Assembly: GCA_963921795.1 (NCBI GenBank)
Contig: OY997653.1
Coordinates: 25,355,773-25,419,772, forward strand
Source: Nannobrachium achirus
Taxonomy: Eukaryota; Chordata; Actinopteri; Myctophiformes; Myctophidae
Direction: 5' to 3'
Length of the DNA: 64,000 nucleotides
This document shows positions 18,901 through 30,959 of this stretch, in pieces. Made by a program: the position numbers and the translations under genes. Position 1 is the stretch's first letter, and each line of letters opens with the position of its first letter. Under the pieces are notes generated by a model that saw only the letters and a list, made by a program, of their open reading frames with translations, did not search any database and had not been told where the DNA came from.

Positions 18901-21032
18901 CTTGCAATGTATTACGTGTTGAGACCTTGTAGATCTGCTATTTACTAAGTTTTGTTACTGCAACCACTAGTATATTTCCAGTTGTTCAACTGTGGCTTGT
19001 TATTTCCCCTCTCCGGTCACTAGGTGGAGCGCTTCACCCAGGAAGTCCAGGTGACGGAGGCCAGGTGTTTCTATGGTTTCCAGATTGCCATGGAGAACAT
19101 CCACTCTGAGATGTACAGCTTGCTCATCGACACATACATCAAAGACCCAAAGGAGAGGGATTATCTGTTCAATGCCGTCGAGACACTAGAGTGTGTAAAG
19201 AAGAAGGCTGACTGGGCGCTCAACTGGATCGGCAACAAGGACGCTGCTTTCGGTAGGCTGTTGGGTCACTTCGTCTATGGAGTTTAAAATTACACCTTAA
19301 GATTTATTTTTTGGCTTATGCCTTTATTGTTTGGACAGTTTGGGCCAAAATTGCACCCTCTTAACAGTCTGTCAAAGCAGTCATGATTGGTCAACTTGCC
19401 CCTAATGCAGCTCTTGGTAACAAAACATTTTGTCATTCTAGGAGAGCGTGTGGTGGCCTTCGCTGCTGTAGAAGGGATCTTCTTTTCTGGCTCCTTCGCT
19501 GCCATTTTCTGGCTGAAGAAGAGGGGGTTGATGCCCGGCCTCACCTTCTCCAACGAGCTTATCAGCAGGGACGAGGTATGTAATGTATCCATTGTGTCAG
19601 TTCACATTCACGATCAGAATGGACATGGTTGTTTAGAGCACCAATTTCCATTGCAAAGTACCGATATGCATAGTCTTATGCAGAACAATACCCAACTTCA
19701 AATGTACAGATGGCTAACCTATTTTCCATGCTTCCTCTTATTGCAGGGTCTACACTGTGACTTTGCATGTCTGATGTTCAAACACCTGGTAAACAAGCCG
19801 TCTAAGGAGACTGTCACAGATATCATCAAGAATGCAGTGGCTATTGAACAGGTGGGTTCAATTGTGATAATCGTCCTTGTGGTGTAAAACTTTTGGTGTT
19901 ATGATTCTGATTTTAACGGTCCTGTTCGCTGTCCAGGAGTTCCTGACTGAGGCCCTGCCTGTGAAGCTGATCGGCATGAATTGTGACATGATGAAGCAGT
20001 ACATCGAGTTTGTGGCAGACAGGCTGATGCTGGAACTGGGCTTTGACAAGGTAAGGCATCTCATAAGAATCTGACTCGGGCAGCACCTTGTCTTTAGTTC
20101 ATCCAGTGATTTTGGGTGTTCTGGATTTAATTGTGTAGTCTGATGGGTGCAACAACTTCAATCTGAATTTGACTAGGCTGGTATGCAATCCAACATGTAA
20201 CAAGTGTAAACGAACAGGCATGTTGGCCACAGCTTTCCATTGGCCCGACATCAACGTGGCTGCCATATTGTTCCAGGCAAACGCTCAGAACTTTCCGACA
20301 ATTTTGGTTTAGTTTATGCATGATACTGGGGTAAATGAAATGTGGGTAACTTAAAAATGTTTTGCATAGTAACAGTCATTTTTATAGAACAAATTACGAG
20401 TCAACACTAGATGCAAAAATAGGCATATCTTGCATGTCACAGAAGTTGTCTAGACTCATGCCTGATTAATGCCTACCAATATGGCAGCAACATTGATGTA
20501 CACCATGTGGTGTCTAGGTAGTAGGTGGCCAAAATCAATGTATGGATATTAAATTTACATTGTGACAGGTGCACAGTTGGCCCTGTCCCTAAACGGGGGC
20601 TTGCAATGATGAGTGGCGCAGGGGTACGGACCTCAGCCGTATGATGGGGGCTGAGTGTCGGTGCACCCTCTGCTCAGTGGGCGTGTAGTCTACTGGCAGA
20701 GACGTACCGGCATGATATAGACGCCTGACTGAGCTCACCCTCTTAAACATGCTCTCAACTGAGTTATCTGCACACTGGATATTTTTCATTGCTGCGACTC
20801 GGCTATAGATTAAGTGAATGTTTGTAAACTGCATCCCTGATACTTGTAAATGATTAAGATGTTTTTTTTTGTGTTCTAGCTCTACAAAGTAGAGAACCCA
20901 TTTGACTTCATGGAGAACATCTCGCTGGAGGGAAAAACCAACTTCTTTGAGAAACGGGTCGGAGAGTACCAGAGGATGGGAGTCATGTCCGGTACTGTTG
21001 ACAACACTTTCAGACTGGATGCCGACTTCTAA
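15930..21032 (+). CDS. rrm2: Ribonucleoside-diphosphate reductase subunit M2, 9 coding exons
   Basis: Small (R2) subunit of class Ia ribonucleotide reductase; with RRM1 it makes dNDPs for DNA synthesis. Coding exons are 15930-16025, 16128-16196, 17275-17421, 17738-17854, 19024-19252, 19442-19575, 19747-19851, 19937-20050 and 20880-21032, giving 387 aa, the usual RRM2 length. The diiron ligands are visible as D136, E167, H170, E230, E264 and H267, and the radical tyrosine as Y174 (in ENIHSEMY). The C-terminal tail ends FRLDADF, needed for docking on RRM1. A KEN box at 29-31 followed by T32-P33 and ASKTARKIF matches the APC/Cdh1 degron and cyclin F region that separates RRM2 from RRM2B. Four introns each hold one copy of a structured RNA, so the gene may double as an RNA host. 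Confidence 0.97.
17054..17192 (+). ncRNA. Box C/D-like structured RNA, copy 1 (rrm2 intron 2)
   Basis: A 139-nt unit starts GGTTTGC-AATGATGA, with a C box (ATGATGA) at 17062-17068, and ends with a D box CTGA (17182-17185) and GCTAACC. The 5' GGTT.GC and 3' GC.AACC pair as a terminal stem. Internal helices are visible: CTCAGCC with GGCTGAG, GTGCCGGTAC with GTACTGGCAC, and CTCTGC with GCAGAG. It ends 82 bases before exon 3, a spacing typical of intronic box C/D snoRNAs. It is the most divergent of the four copies, yet its helices are kept by paired changes. I cannot name it or its target. Confidence 0.65.
17503..17645 (+). ncRNA. Box C/D-like structured RNA, copy 2 (rrm2 intron 3)
   Basis: A 143-nt unit with the terminal stem GGTTTGC/GCTCAACC, C box ATGATGA (17511-17517) and D box CTGA (17634-17637). 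The internal hairpins CTCAGCC/GGCTGAG and CTCTGCTCAGT/ACTGGCAGAG enclose a conserved GGGCGTGTAG loop. It ends 92 bases before exon 4. It is nearly identical to copies 3 and 4. Confidence 0.65.
18007..18151 (+). ncRNA. Box C/D-like structured RNA, copy 3 (rrm2 intron 4)
   Basis: It has the same body as copy 2 with a slightly different 5' end (GGTGTTGGCAATGATGA) and the same 3' end CTGAGCTCAACC. It lies about 870 bases upstream of exon 5, much farther from the acceptor than the other copies, which may reduce processing if splicing-coupled. Confidence 0.6.
20598..20740 (+). ncRNA. Box C/D-like structured RNA, copy 4 (rrm2 intron 8)
   Basis: The body is nearly identical to copies 2 and 3. The ends are GGCTTGC-AATGATGA and CTGA-GCTCACCC; the paired stem bases have shifted together (GGGGC with CACCC). 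It lies 139 bases before exon 9. Confidence 0.65.
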
Positions 21033-21518
21033 GAGTTCTGTTTGTGGACATAGGACCTCTTGTTGGACACTTGAAAGACTGTTCCGTTGTGATCGTTCTG
21101 GAACTTCCTCCACTATCATTTTGACCTCATCGATTTCATCGGGTGTTGTGTTTGCCATTTTGTCTGGAGTCTGAATGTTGGCTTCTTTGTCTTAACAATG
21201 TGAACACGCCACTATCAGGTTAACGTGTCAACATTTAGTGTTAACTGCCTATAGTCACTGGGTTGCAGCATTCACTAGCCAACTTCACTGGAACTTTCAG
21301 ACGGGGACCTAAATTATATTTTTATACCTCCATGTCTGTCTTGCAGACATTTTGTTCACTTGTGTAAACTGCTTCAGCAGCACTGCAGCCCTGGTTTTTA
21401 TGTTTTGGTTTGTATAGTAATTTTAAGCTACTCTGGCGCTTGTATGTATGCAGTACTTGTTTTAATGTAGTCTGTCTTAACATATTTTAGTTGTGTTGAC
21501 TTGTACAGTTCTTTTGTA

Positions 21519-21524
21519 ATTAAA
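21519..21524 (+). promoter_or_regulatory. rrm2: Polyadenylation signal (ATTAAA), probable rrm2 3' end
   Basis: This common variant signal follows a T-rich stretch about 490 bases after the stop, with GT-rich sequence just downstream. Positions 21540-22540 beyond it show no gene that I can support. Confidence 0.6.
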
Positions 21525-22858
21525 GTTGACTTGAGCTCTAGATTGCTGTAGGTCGTGTTTTTCTTGGTTCACAAAACGTCAATTTTAGATAAGACAGCTT
21601 TTTGTACTTGTATCTCTTCTACTCAACTCATCTGTCGTAACATTACAAGAAAGTTTGGTTTACATGGGTAAAAGGGTCAAAGTTTGGTTTACATGGGTAA
21701 AATGGTCAACTATAGTTTTAAGTGATTTAAGGCCATAGTGTGACAGTTCTGATGCAGGGTTCTACATGTAGGTACTAGACTATTCTTGCTGCTGCAGCTT
21801 CCTCAAAATGAAAAGATAGACCTACATTACTAATCCAATAATGCCCCCCTAGCTTTTATAGCTGCCCTAAACTGCAGCTTTCAGTGAGATCAAATAAAGT
21901 CTTCAGGCAAGGAACTACATTTCAACTTTGCATCTACTCCATTTGAATTAACTGCTGCAGTAAACCATTATGACTACTCTAAAATGAGGTTGACCTGATT
22001 TCAGCCTTCATAATTATCTAGTGAAGTCGGAAGAACCAATGGTGGCGAAAATGTTCATGTTTTTAATATCTGAGTACAGACCCCACATTACTGGGCTAAT
22101 TAACTAGAAACCACAGCTTGTGTTGGCCTTTCCACTGATGTTTCCACACACAGTTGCTTGTAAAATTATGTCATCACTTCTGGGTCATAATGCTGAAAAG
22201 GTTTGAGCACTTGTCCACTAGGGGGTAGTGTTGCTATATACAATGTTTATGGAACCATAGGAGGCAAACGGTGTAGCAGCTCTTTTATAACTCTTTGGTA
22301 GCACGTAGCAGCAGCCTAGTTGAATTTAACCTGCACTATGTCATGCTTATAAATAATGCAACAAACGTTTGCTTGATTTCTGTTCAATCACGTCGGGTAT
22401 TTTGTTGCATTAAATTTCTCTTTACAGTCGAATCAACTATATTCACGTGTGTATTTTTGGGGGTTCCAAACGTCAAACAATGGCAACCATTTGTACATCG
22501 TGTAATTGTATGAGTATCATTACTTTGGCTTGTTGAAAGGGGAATTCTCTAGAATGGTTGTGTATTTGATTTAAGAGAGTGTATTGGTCTCACGTGACAC
22601 GTTAAAGAAAGGACCTTATTACAAGGATGAGACGAATATCACACATTTTGCTTACATTTTCTAAGTAATCGTTCCACGGTGGGAACATCCACTTCCTGCT
22701 TTCCGTGCAACAACTCATCCTTGGCATTCTCAACCTTGCTGTCTACGTAGACGGAAGTAAACAGAGATGTCAAGTTTAGTGTTTTTTTGGCGGAGCATCG
22801 GATTAGCGACGGACGGTGCACTCTTCTGTGTTCTAATTATTAAACAATATTATTAAAC

Positions 22859-25857
22859 ATGTCCGTTACGACCCCGAGGCAGGCGTTTTTGAACCCGGTG
22901 AGATCTCTCTCTTTATTATTGACATTTAATAAATTGGGTATGTTTACACTTTACCGAGACGAGACCATTAATATTCATAATAAGGATAGTTTGTGCGGTT
23001 AGCACCAGCCTGGCAGTCATGAGGTTTATGCTAGATCGATGGCGCAGTAGTAGAGCTTGTTGATCAAATACCAGTACTCCAATGTTACTTAGTAAAAGTA
23101 TCAATGCTGCAATGTATAAATGTACACATTTATACAACTCTTTTGAAAATAGCTAATCTACAAGCTCACATCGCGATGCTTGTATCGGCTATTTTCAAAA
23201 GGCCAAAATGTATAGGGTTGAAATGGTTAATGTATGTTTTGTAATAATAATCAATCTATAAAGTAAGTAACTAGGGTTTCAAACAAATGTAGTGGATTAA
23301 AAGTACAATATTTGGATCTGAGATGATGTGGAGTAAAAGTAAAAGTACAGAAAATTGGAAATACTCCAGTAAAGTAAAAGTACCTCAAAACTGTACTAAT
23401 AAGTACAGTATTTAAGTAAATGGAAATGCACTTAGTTACTTTACACCACTGCTTAAATAAAAGTAAAATTACTAGAACTGTTCCGGGACTCATCCAGGCG
23501 AGACATGAATCCATACATTGAGTGCCAGAGAGCTCACATGTGTGGATTCCACACATTACAAACAAGTTTCTGGCACTATGCCATCTAGTATCCTCAGGGT
23601 CAGGGAATCATTGTAGGCCACTTTAAAGCCTCCGAATGCTACTTCTCTTGTATGTGCACACACAAGAAATCTGTAATGGGATTGCAGAAGAATGCTTTCA
23701 AAAGTGCACACTTGACACACTTGACAGGACCTGAACACAAAGTACTGAACACAAGCTAGGCCTATATATTTTTTTTTAAATCGTCGCAGAAGACGTAAAA
23801 GTACAAACATTTTTAAATATTCCAGTATAAGTAAGAAATACCTCAAAATTGTACTTACAGTACATGTACTTAGTTACTTTCCACCACTGTCAAACACCGA
23901 AGTAGTGTTAATTCTTCTGCCAAGCCTCGACAGTCTTCCTCTGTCTGAAAGTTGACATTTGATATCTCTTCTGTTGCCCTAAAGGCTAAACTTCATTACG
24001 ATGAACGTCAGTAGATACAAATTGAAATAAACATTAGCTTAAGTTATAATGAAGTGCATGGGCCTTTTTGTTCCAAGTCTTCCTGATGTCCTTGCCTTGG
24101 ATCAAGACTATCCAAGGCTATCTATCTATAGATGCATATTGATTTTTACAAAAGTTATAGTCAGACTCGATAAAATAAATCTGATAGTCTGGATTCAAGG
24201 CTACTGATGTCCTGTGTTCTTTTAGTCATGCTTACAAATCTTGTTTTTCATTATAATAGGGAAATGTTGAATGAACAATCATGTCTGGTGGATTCCATTA
24301 CAGGTTGTTCCATTTGCTGGGACCATCCTGGGTGGCCTGCTCCCAGGGGAGATGGTTCTCATTCAGGGGTCTGTGCCCAGCAATGCTGACAGGTATCCAT
24401 GATGAAAATAATATTGTGGAAGAAACAATGCAAACGGAATGCTTACTTTGTTCCTTTGTTTTTTAAATATCAAATGTCACACATTGGCTGTGTTTGGGAT
24501 GTACCAGCCATTGAGGTCTGTCTATTGACAAAGATAAATGAAGAGAGCATTCAGTTGAGGTGAATCCTTACAGGTCTGTAACTCTGATAGCGTACACATG
24601 GAACCAAATGGACCCTTACTGGTCCATTTGGTACACTCTGGGTTAATTTAACGCTGATCATTTTTACGGTGTAGATTGCTGTCCCAGAGATAAAGAATGT
24701 TATTACATTTTCTAATGCATAATGGGAGGTCCTTTTATTGATTGATTGAGTATTTTATTAGACAAAGGTGGAGAACATAACAAGTATAGTCAATACATTA
24801 AAGAATGTAGTACAGTACAAGTACAGTTAAACACCCTGCCTAAAAGGAACACCGCAAATAAGTCTTTCTACAGCCTTTTTTACGTCGCAAGTCCTACGTA
24901 TTCAACTCATGGTTATACAACCTTGACATTAAAAAGGTTTATAAGCACTAGTTTTTAAGAGATTATGATCACGTCCCATCGCCATCTGATCTCCTTGCTG
25001 TGTTCCAGGTTTCAGATCGACTTTACGTGCGGCAGCAGCGTGAAGCCCAGAGCAGACGTAGCGTTCCACTTCAACCCTAGGTTTAAGAGGTCTCCAAGCA
25101 TTGTGTGCAACACCATGCAGAACGAACGATGGGGGAAAGAGGAAATCCTGTCCCACACGCCTTTCAAACAAGGATCAACGTTTGAGTTGGTCGTCCTCGT
25201 ACAAACACAGAGCTTCAAGGTGAGAGAGAACAGGAGTGTATTAAACACAAGGACAAACAAAGCATTGTTTGACATAGGACTGCTTTTTATTCTGTCCGTG
25301 TTGAAGTAGGCTCCTCATGCCCCAGGCAGAACACAAGATGTGATGACGTTGTTGTAACTTGTTGAAACGGATGTCATGTTGTTGTCTAAATCAGTCTTTT
25401 TCACTTCCCGTCGTGTGGTAGAGTCGTATGAAAGTGTGTGACCCATGGTCCCCTGGGGGACTTTCAGGGACAGTAAAGTTGGTGTGAGATTCATCAAAAC
25501 AAGATGGGTCTAATATATCGGCAAGATTAGTCCCAGACAAACACACAGGCTCACAGACCCATTTGTAGACAGCTTCCCTCTTACAGGTCCACACCTTATA
25601 AATTATTATTTGTTTTATACATGTATATATTATCCACTATATCCTGCACTGTGGTCTTGCCTCTACAAGCAAACAAAGTGAAAGTCACTAAGAGAATGGG
25701 AAACTTACCTAGGCTGTTGTTGATGATCAATACATGTGAAAACTGCTTCATAAGATCAATGTTGGTGTGACTAAGAGATTCACTGAAAAAAGCAAGTACA
25801 TATTTTAATGTACATGGGAAAACAGGTAGAGATTGATTTCATGGCTGATACTACAAT

Positions 25858-25948
<91 letters not shown>

Positions 25949-26465
25949 AATTAACTCATTCAGAGCCCCAGACATTAACGGATTATAATGTCCAAAGTGC
26001 CTCCTTCAGGTCCCATTCACTTGCGTTGTCTTATTTTGAAGGCCAGAAGTCCACCGCGCAATCACTTCCGGTCTGACGTCATCGGATCGTGCGCCGGAAC
26101 CGATCCGTGTCCACGTGGAGTTGTGTAATGGCCGACCGGGAGCTTTTATAACTGTGTAACATAAGCGAGCATCTGCCTCCATCCTAGCTTCTAAAGTGTA
26201 GTTTTGAGATAATGGACATTAAAGATGAGATCCCCCGTCCACCTCAATGTTATGGATGGGACTATTTTGTGCTCGTGGAGCCGTGATGATGCGAAATCAG
26301 CGACGGATTTCGTCTCCGGACCGCCGGCGATTCTTCTCGGTAATGTACTCGCCGTTACAGTAATCTATTACTTTTCCCGAGATATCCCGTGAATGGCACT
26401 ACAGATACTCGAGTACATTTCGCGAGACATCTCGCGAATGGCACTAGATGAGTTAAGACAGACAG

Positions 26466-26528
<63 letters not shown>

Positions 26529-28745
26529 AATGAAGACAGACACATTAACACACATATATTAAGCCACACACAAATGCACACTGTGTGCACATATGTTCAC
26601 ACTAATAAGCCTGGGGAGGCAACACACTGACATACAAGTTGAGTGACATCCCACCCTCTCCTTTGCTGTGGTTGGGCAGGTTGGTCTGCATGTCCTCTCT
26701 GAAAGGCCTGTTTATGACAGCTACTGTCTTGCTTGCTTTAGTCACTAATGTCAAGTTTAGTCGTTTACATCCATCTGATGTTGGATCAGTCACCAATTTT
26801 ATGGCATCTATTTTTTTATACAGCAATGTTATAAATTCCATGTGAGAAAGGGGCTTATTTTAACACAGTATAACTGACACACATAAAGAAAAGAGAGAAC
26901 ACACCTCACATACAGTGAACTAACCCAGTACACACTGACGATGCCTGGGGCTGCATAGGTTTTTCAGAACGGCAGAAAAGAAATCTCCCGACGGTTTGGT
27001 GGTTATCGCCTCCAGCCCTAATACTGACACACATGGAACAGAGACAACACCCCTCAATTACAGTGAACTAAAGACTCTTTAACTCATGCACTGTATTATG
27101 GAAGTTTTCTGCATGTATTTATGTATGTATGTATGTATGTATGTATGTATGAGCGTAACGTTCTGGCTCAGTAGAATCGGACAGGCCTTATGCTGGCAGG
27201 ACCCTTGACTTAAGGATAATGTCCGGTTGCTTGAGCCCAAAACGCCTCTCTGTGTGAATGGACGTGCTGATTGTTGAGTGAATTTACATTCAGCGAGTGG
27301 ACATGTTGATGACACTTGTAGTTAACTGAAATCCAGTTTCATTCTGCTTTTTATTAGCGTTTGAGTTGGAAATATTAACAGAACGTCCATGAAATGGCTC
27401 ATAAGTAACACAGTTCACACTGAAACACACGAAACAGACACAAGACCTGTGGAGATGTTGTAGATTGCAGTTTAACCAGTAGGGGTGGATATTGGCAAGA
27501 ATCTCGCGATGCAATACGTATCACGATACTTGGGTCACGGAGTTTCAGGACCAGGACTTCTGGTTCCTATGTATGGGAACATATTTTATTTTCCTCAAAG
27601 TATCGCGATACTACGGCCTGAAGTATCGATACAGTATTGGCAAATAAACTATTGCGATGTATTGCCATATCGATTATATTGCCCACCCCTATTAACCAGT
27701 GAGTTTTTCTTTGTCGTGTCAAGGTGGCTGTTAATGGAGCTCATGTTTTGGAATACAACCACAGACTTGACCTGGACAGGGTTGACACTCTGGCCGTATC
27801 TGGAGTGGTCAAACTGGATGCAGTCGGCATTATTCCAAACACTGTGAGTTTGTCATTTTACACAATATACAATATGATTGTTTACAATAAGATTATATCT
27901 TTCAAGAATGTCTAGTTTCTTATTAACAGCTGTTATGTTTTAAATTACACTGTTGGGAATTCATAAATTCATGAATGAACATTAAGGTGTTTATGTTAAG
28001 TAAGAACTCGTGTTTGATGGTAGAAGAATGTCTCTAGCCTGGCTTGGCCAGACTATATACTAATACAGCTAACTAACTGCAGCAGTATACATCCCCTCCT
28101 TGTTTTAACATGGGTGGATTGTCTAGCTGCGCAAGGCTAGAATGTCTCTGGGTTAAAGTAATTTTATTTAACTTAATGGTATCAGTAGACTTATGCACCC
28201 TTTGGTTTATTAAGTTAAAGTTAATTGACTGTAGGATTTCTTTAGGGAGAGGATGAGAGGTTTAAATGGCTGTCCATGCCAAGCAAGCACTAAAACTGTA
28301 ATAACTATTGTCATTATACTGTACTTGTGGAGTGGACTCTGCCATCCACTTCAGTTAGAACGTTTTTTTTAACAATAGTATTAGATGTAGTGCCTGATGT
28401 GCACAGCCTTTATTGTGTGTGTGTGCGTGCGTGCGTGTGTGTTATTGTTTGATCTCTCCTGTGTTTAGAGCCCAGTTCCTGTTCCAACCAATCTGAGGAC
28501 AAACGCCACAGAACCTAGTGTAAGTATTTGATTACACTACTAGTGCAATACCTGTTCCAAATGGTATGTCCGCCATTTGGAACACACATACCCTTTCAGA
28601 GCAGGCCGGTTCTGGGAAACCGCTGATCTCAGGAATACATCCGCCAAGTGAGAAGTCGTTTGCATGAATGGTTTTCAAGAAAAGGAAAAAGGAAAGCAGA
28701 GATTATTGGATATAGATGTGTACCATGTCAACCCATGTCTGTCTG

Positions 28746-28784
<39 letters not shown>

Positions 28785-30871
28785 GCAGTCCTTGCTGTCA
28801 TCGTCAGGTGACTTGGTGAGTACCTGTTGCATGATGGTAAATGCATAAACCTTGAGTCACGTGACCCAACAGTCAGCTGAAGCTACAAACATGCTTTTAT
28901 TATCATATCCGTCTACAAATCACAGTGTTCTTTCAGTTATTATTGTCTCCGCCGATCAGAGTAAAACATTGTATGCCCACTCCCTAGAGGCCAAGGAAGA
29001 ACCTTTGCCCTGCATTTTTCACATCTGCCTTTTATAGTGCCACCAGGAGGCCCACTTATGTAAAACACATTCTTTGATATTACCCCTTCAGATTTTATCC
29101 AAAAATCACGCAAATCGGTACACAGTATAGTCAGGTGATTAATTCTCTATAGTCAGATTTCACATTGGTCTATTATAGCGCCACCAGGAGGCCACAATAA
29201 CCTACCTGACCTGGCGGAGACCTGTGCTGAGAAGAGCTCTGCTTCTACGTTTAAAATGTTTTTGTGCTGAATAAGAATATGTTTTCCCAGAGTCTTCCGT
29301 TCAGAGGTCAGCTGGTTAAGGGGCTGAGTGTTGGACACACCATCACCATCAAAGGAGAGACCAGCCTCTACCCACACAGGTACAGACTGACTCAATATAG
29401 AGACCAGCCTCTACCCACACAGGTACAGACTGACTCAATATAGAGACCAGCCTCTACCCACACAGGTACAGACTGACTCAATATAGAGACCAGCCTCTAC
29501 CCACACAGGTACAGACTGACTCAATATAGAGACCAGCCTCTACCCACACAGGTACAGACTGACTCAATATAGAGACCAGCCTCTACCCACACAGGTACAG
29601 ACTGACTCAATATAGAGACCAGCCTCTACCCACACAGGTACAGACTGACTCAATATAGAGACCAGCCTCTACCCACACAGGTACAGACTGACTCAATATA
29701 GAGACCAGCCTCTACCCACACAGGTACAGAGTACAGCCTGACTCAATATAGAGACCAGCCTCTACCCACACAGGTACAGAGTACAGCCTGACTCAATATA
29801 GAGACCAGCCTCTACCCACACAGGTACAGAGTACAGCCTGACTCAATATAGAGACCAGCCTCTACCCACACAGGTACAGAGTACAGCCTGACTCAAAATA
29901 GAGACTAGTCTCTGCCAGGGTTCCATTTTCGCCCTATTAGCATGACAAATAGCAAAAATGCCGCTATACCTGCTCACAACTCGTGTCCAATCTGGTGCTC
30001 CATCTGCTTCAAATAACTTGGAAATTGTCATTTGGACACCAGGGCTACATGGCTCAATGTAATAGTAGGGAGACCACCTCCGACTACTGCAGATGTACTA
30101 GTTATATTGTATTAAGATACTTTGCCATACAAAGTCGTTAAAATAATGTTTTATTATTCAATAAGACCGGGAAAGCCTACACATTATACCTTTAAACCCT
30201 TTTTTAAATTTAGGTTATAATAAGAGGTTTTTCTGAAAACCTAGGTTAAGATTTGGCGTTAAAAGAATTGGCCTCAGGTCTAAATGGGTTAGAACAAGTC
30301 CTGTTTTTCAACTTCAAAACATTTTCTGCAGCAATGTTTGTTTCAAAACCTGCATTTGAATGATTCCTTTGTTCTGTTGTGTGTGTGTATGTGTGTGTGT
30401 GTGTTAGTTTCTGTGTGAACCTCAGGGTTGGAGGGGGTACAGACATCGCCCTCCATTTGAACCCCCGCCTGAAGGCAGGACAGTTTATCAGGAACTCCCA
30501 CCTGTCAGAGTGCTGGGGTCCCGAGGAGACCCACCTGGCCTCCACATTCCCCTTCACACCAGGAGAGTACTTTGAGGTAAAAATCACCTGTTAAAAAAGA
30601 GAAAGGGTGTCTTTTTGGCTAAGGAAAAAGGTGCTTTTTTAATCTCTACAAAATGTTAATGGAATCATATGGTATTGCTTGTTTTGGAGCTCCACCTGGT
30701 AGAATATTCCTGTATTGTAGCTTAATTCCACATTTTACTTAAATCGTGATTCGTGATGCATGTTGCAAGCCAGGCAGCAACGACTTGCTGCTATATGCAT
30801 TGCATATACAGGGACATTTCATTCGAACATTCTACTATTGTTCTTTTATTATACATACAGTTTCTTATTGC

Positions 30872-30959
<88 letters not shown>

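Noticed and set aside
17054-20740. Interpretation of the four rrm2 intronic units as a SINE
   Set aside because: No A/B boxes, no A-rich tail and no target duplications seen. C and D boxes, a terminal stem and one-per-intron placement fit a snoRNA-like RNA better, though this is not proven.
29357-29915. CRISPR-like look of the regular repeats
   Set aside because: Repeats are directly adjacent without unique spacers, in a vertebrate gene, and contain an exon end and splice donor.
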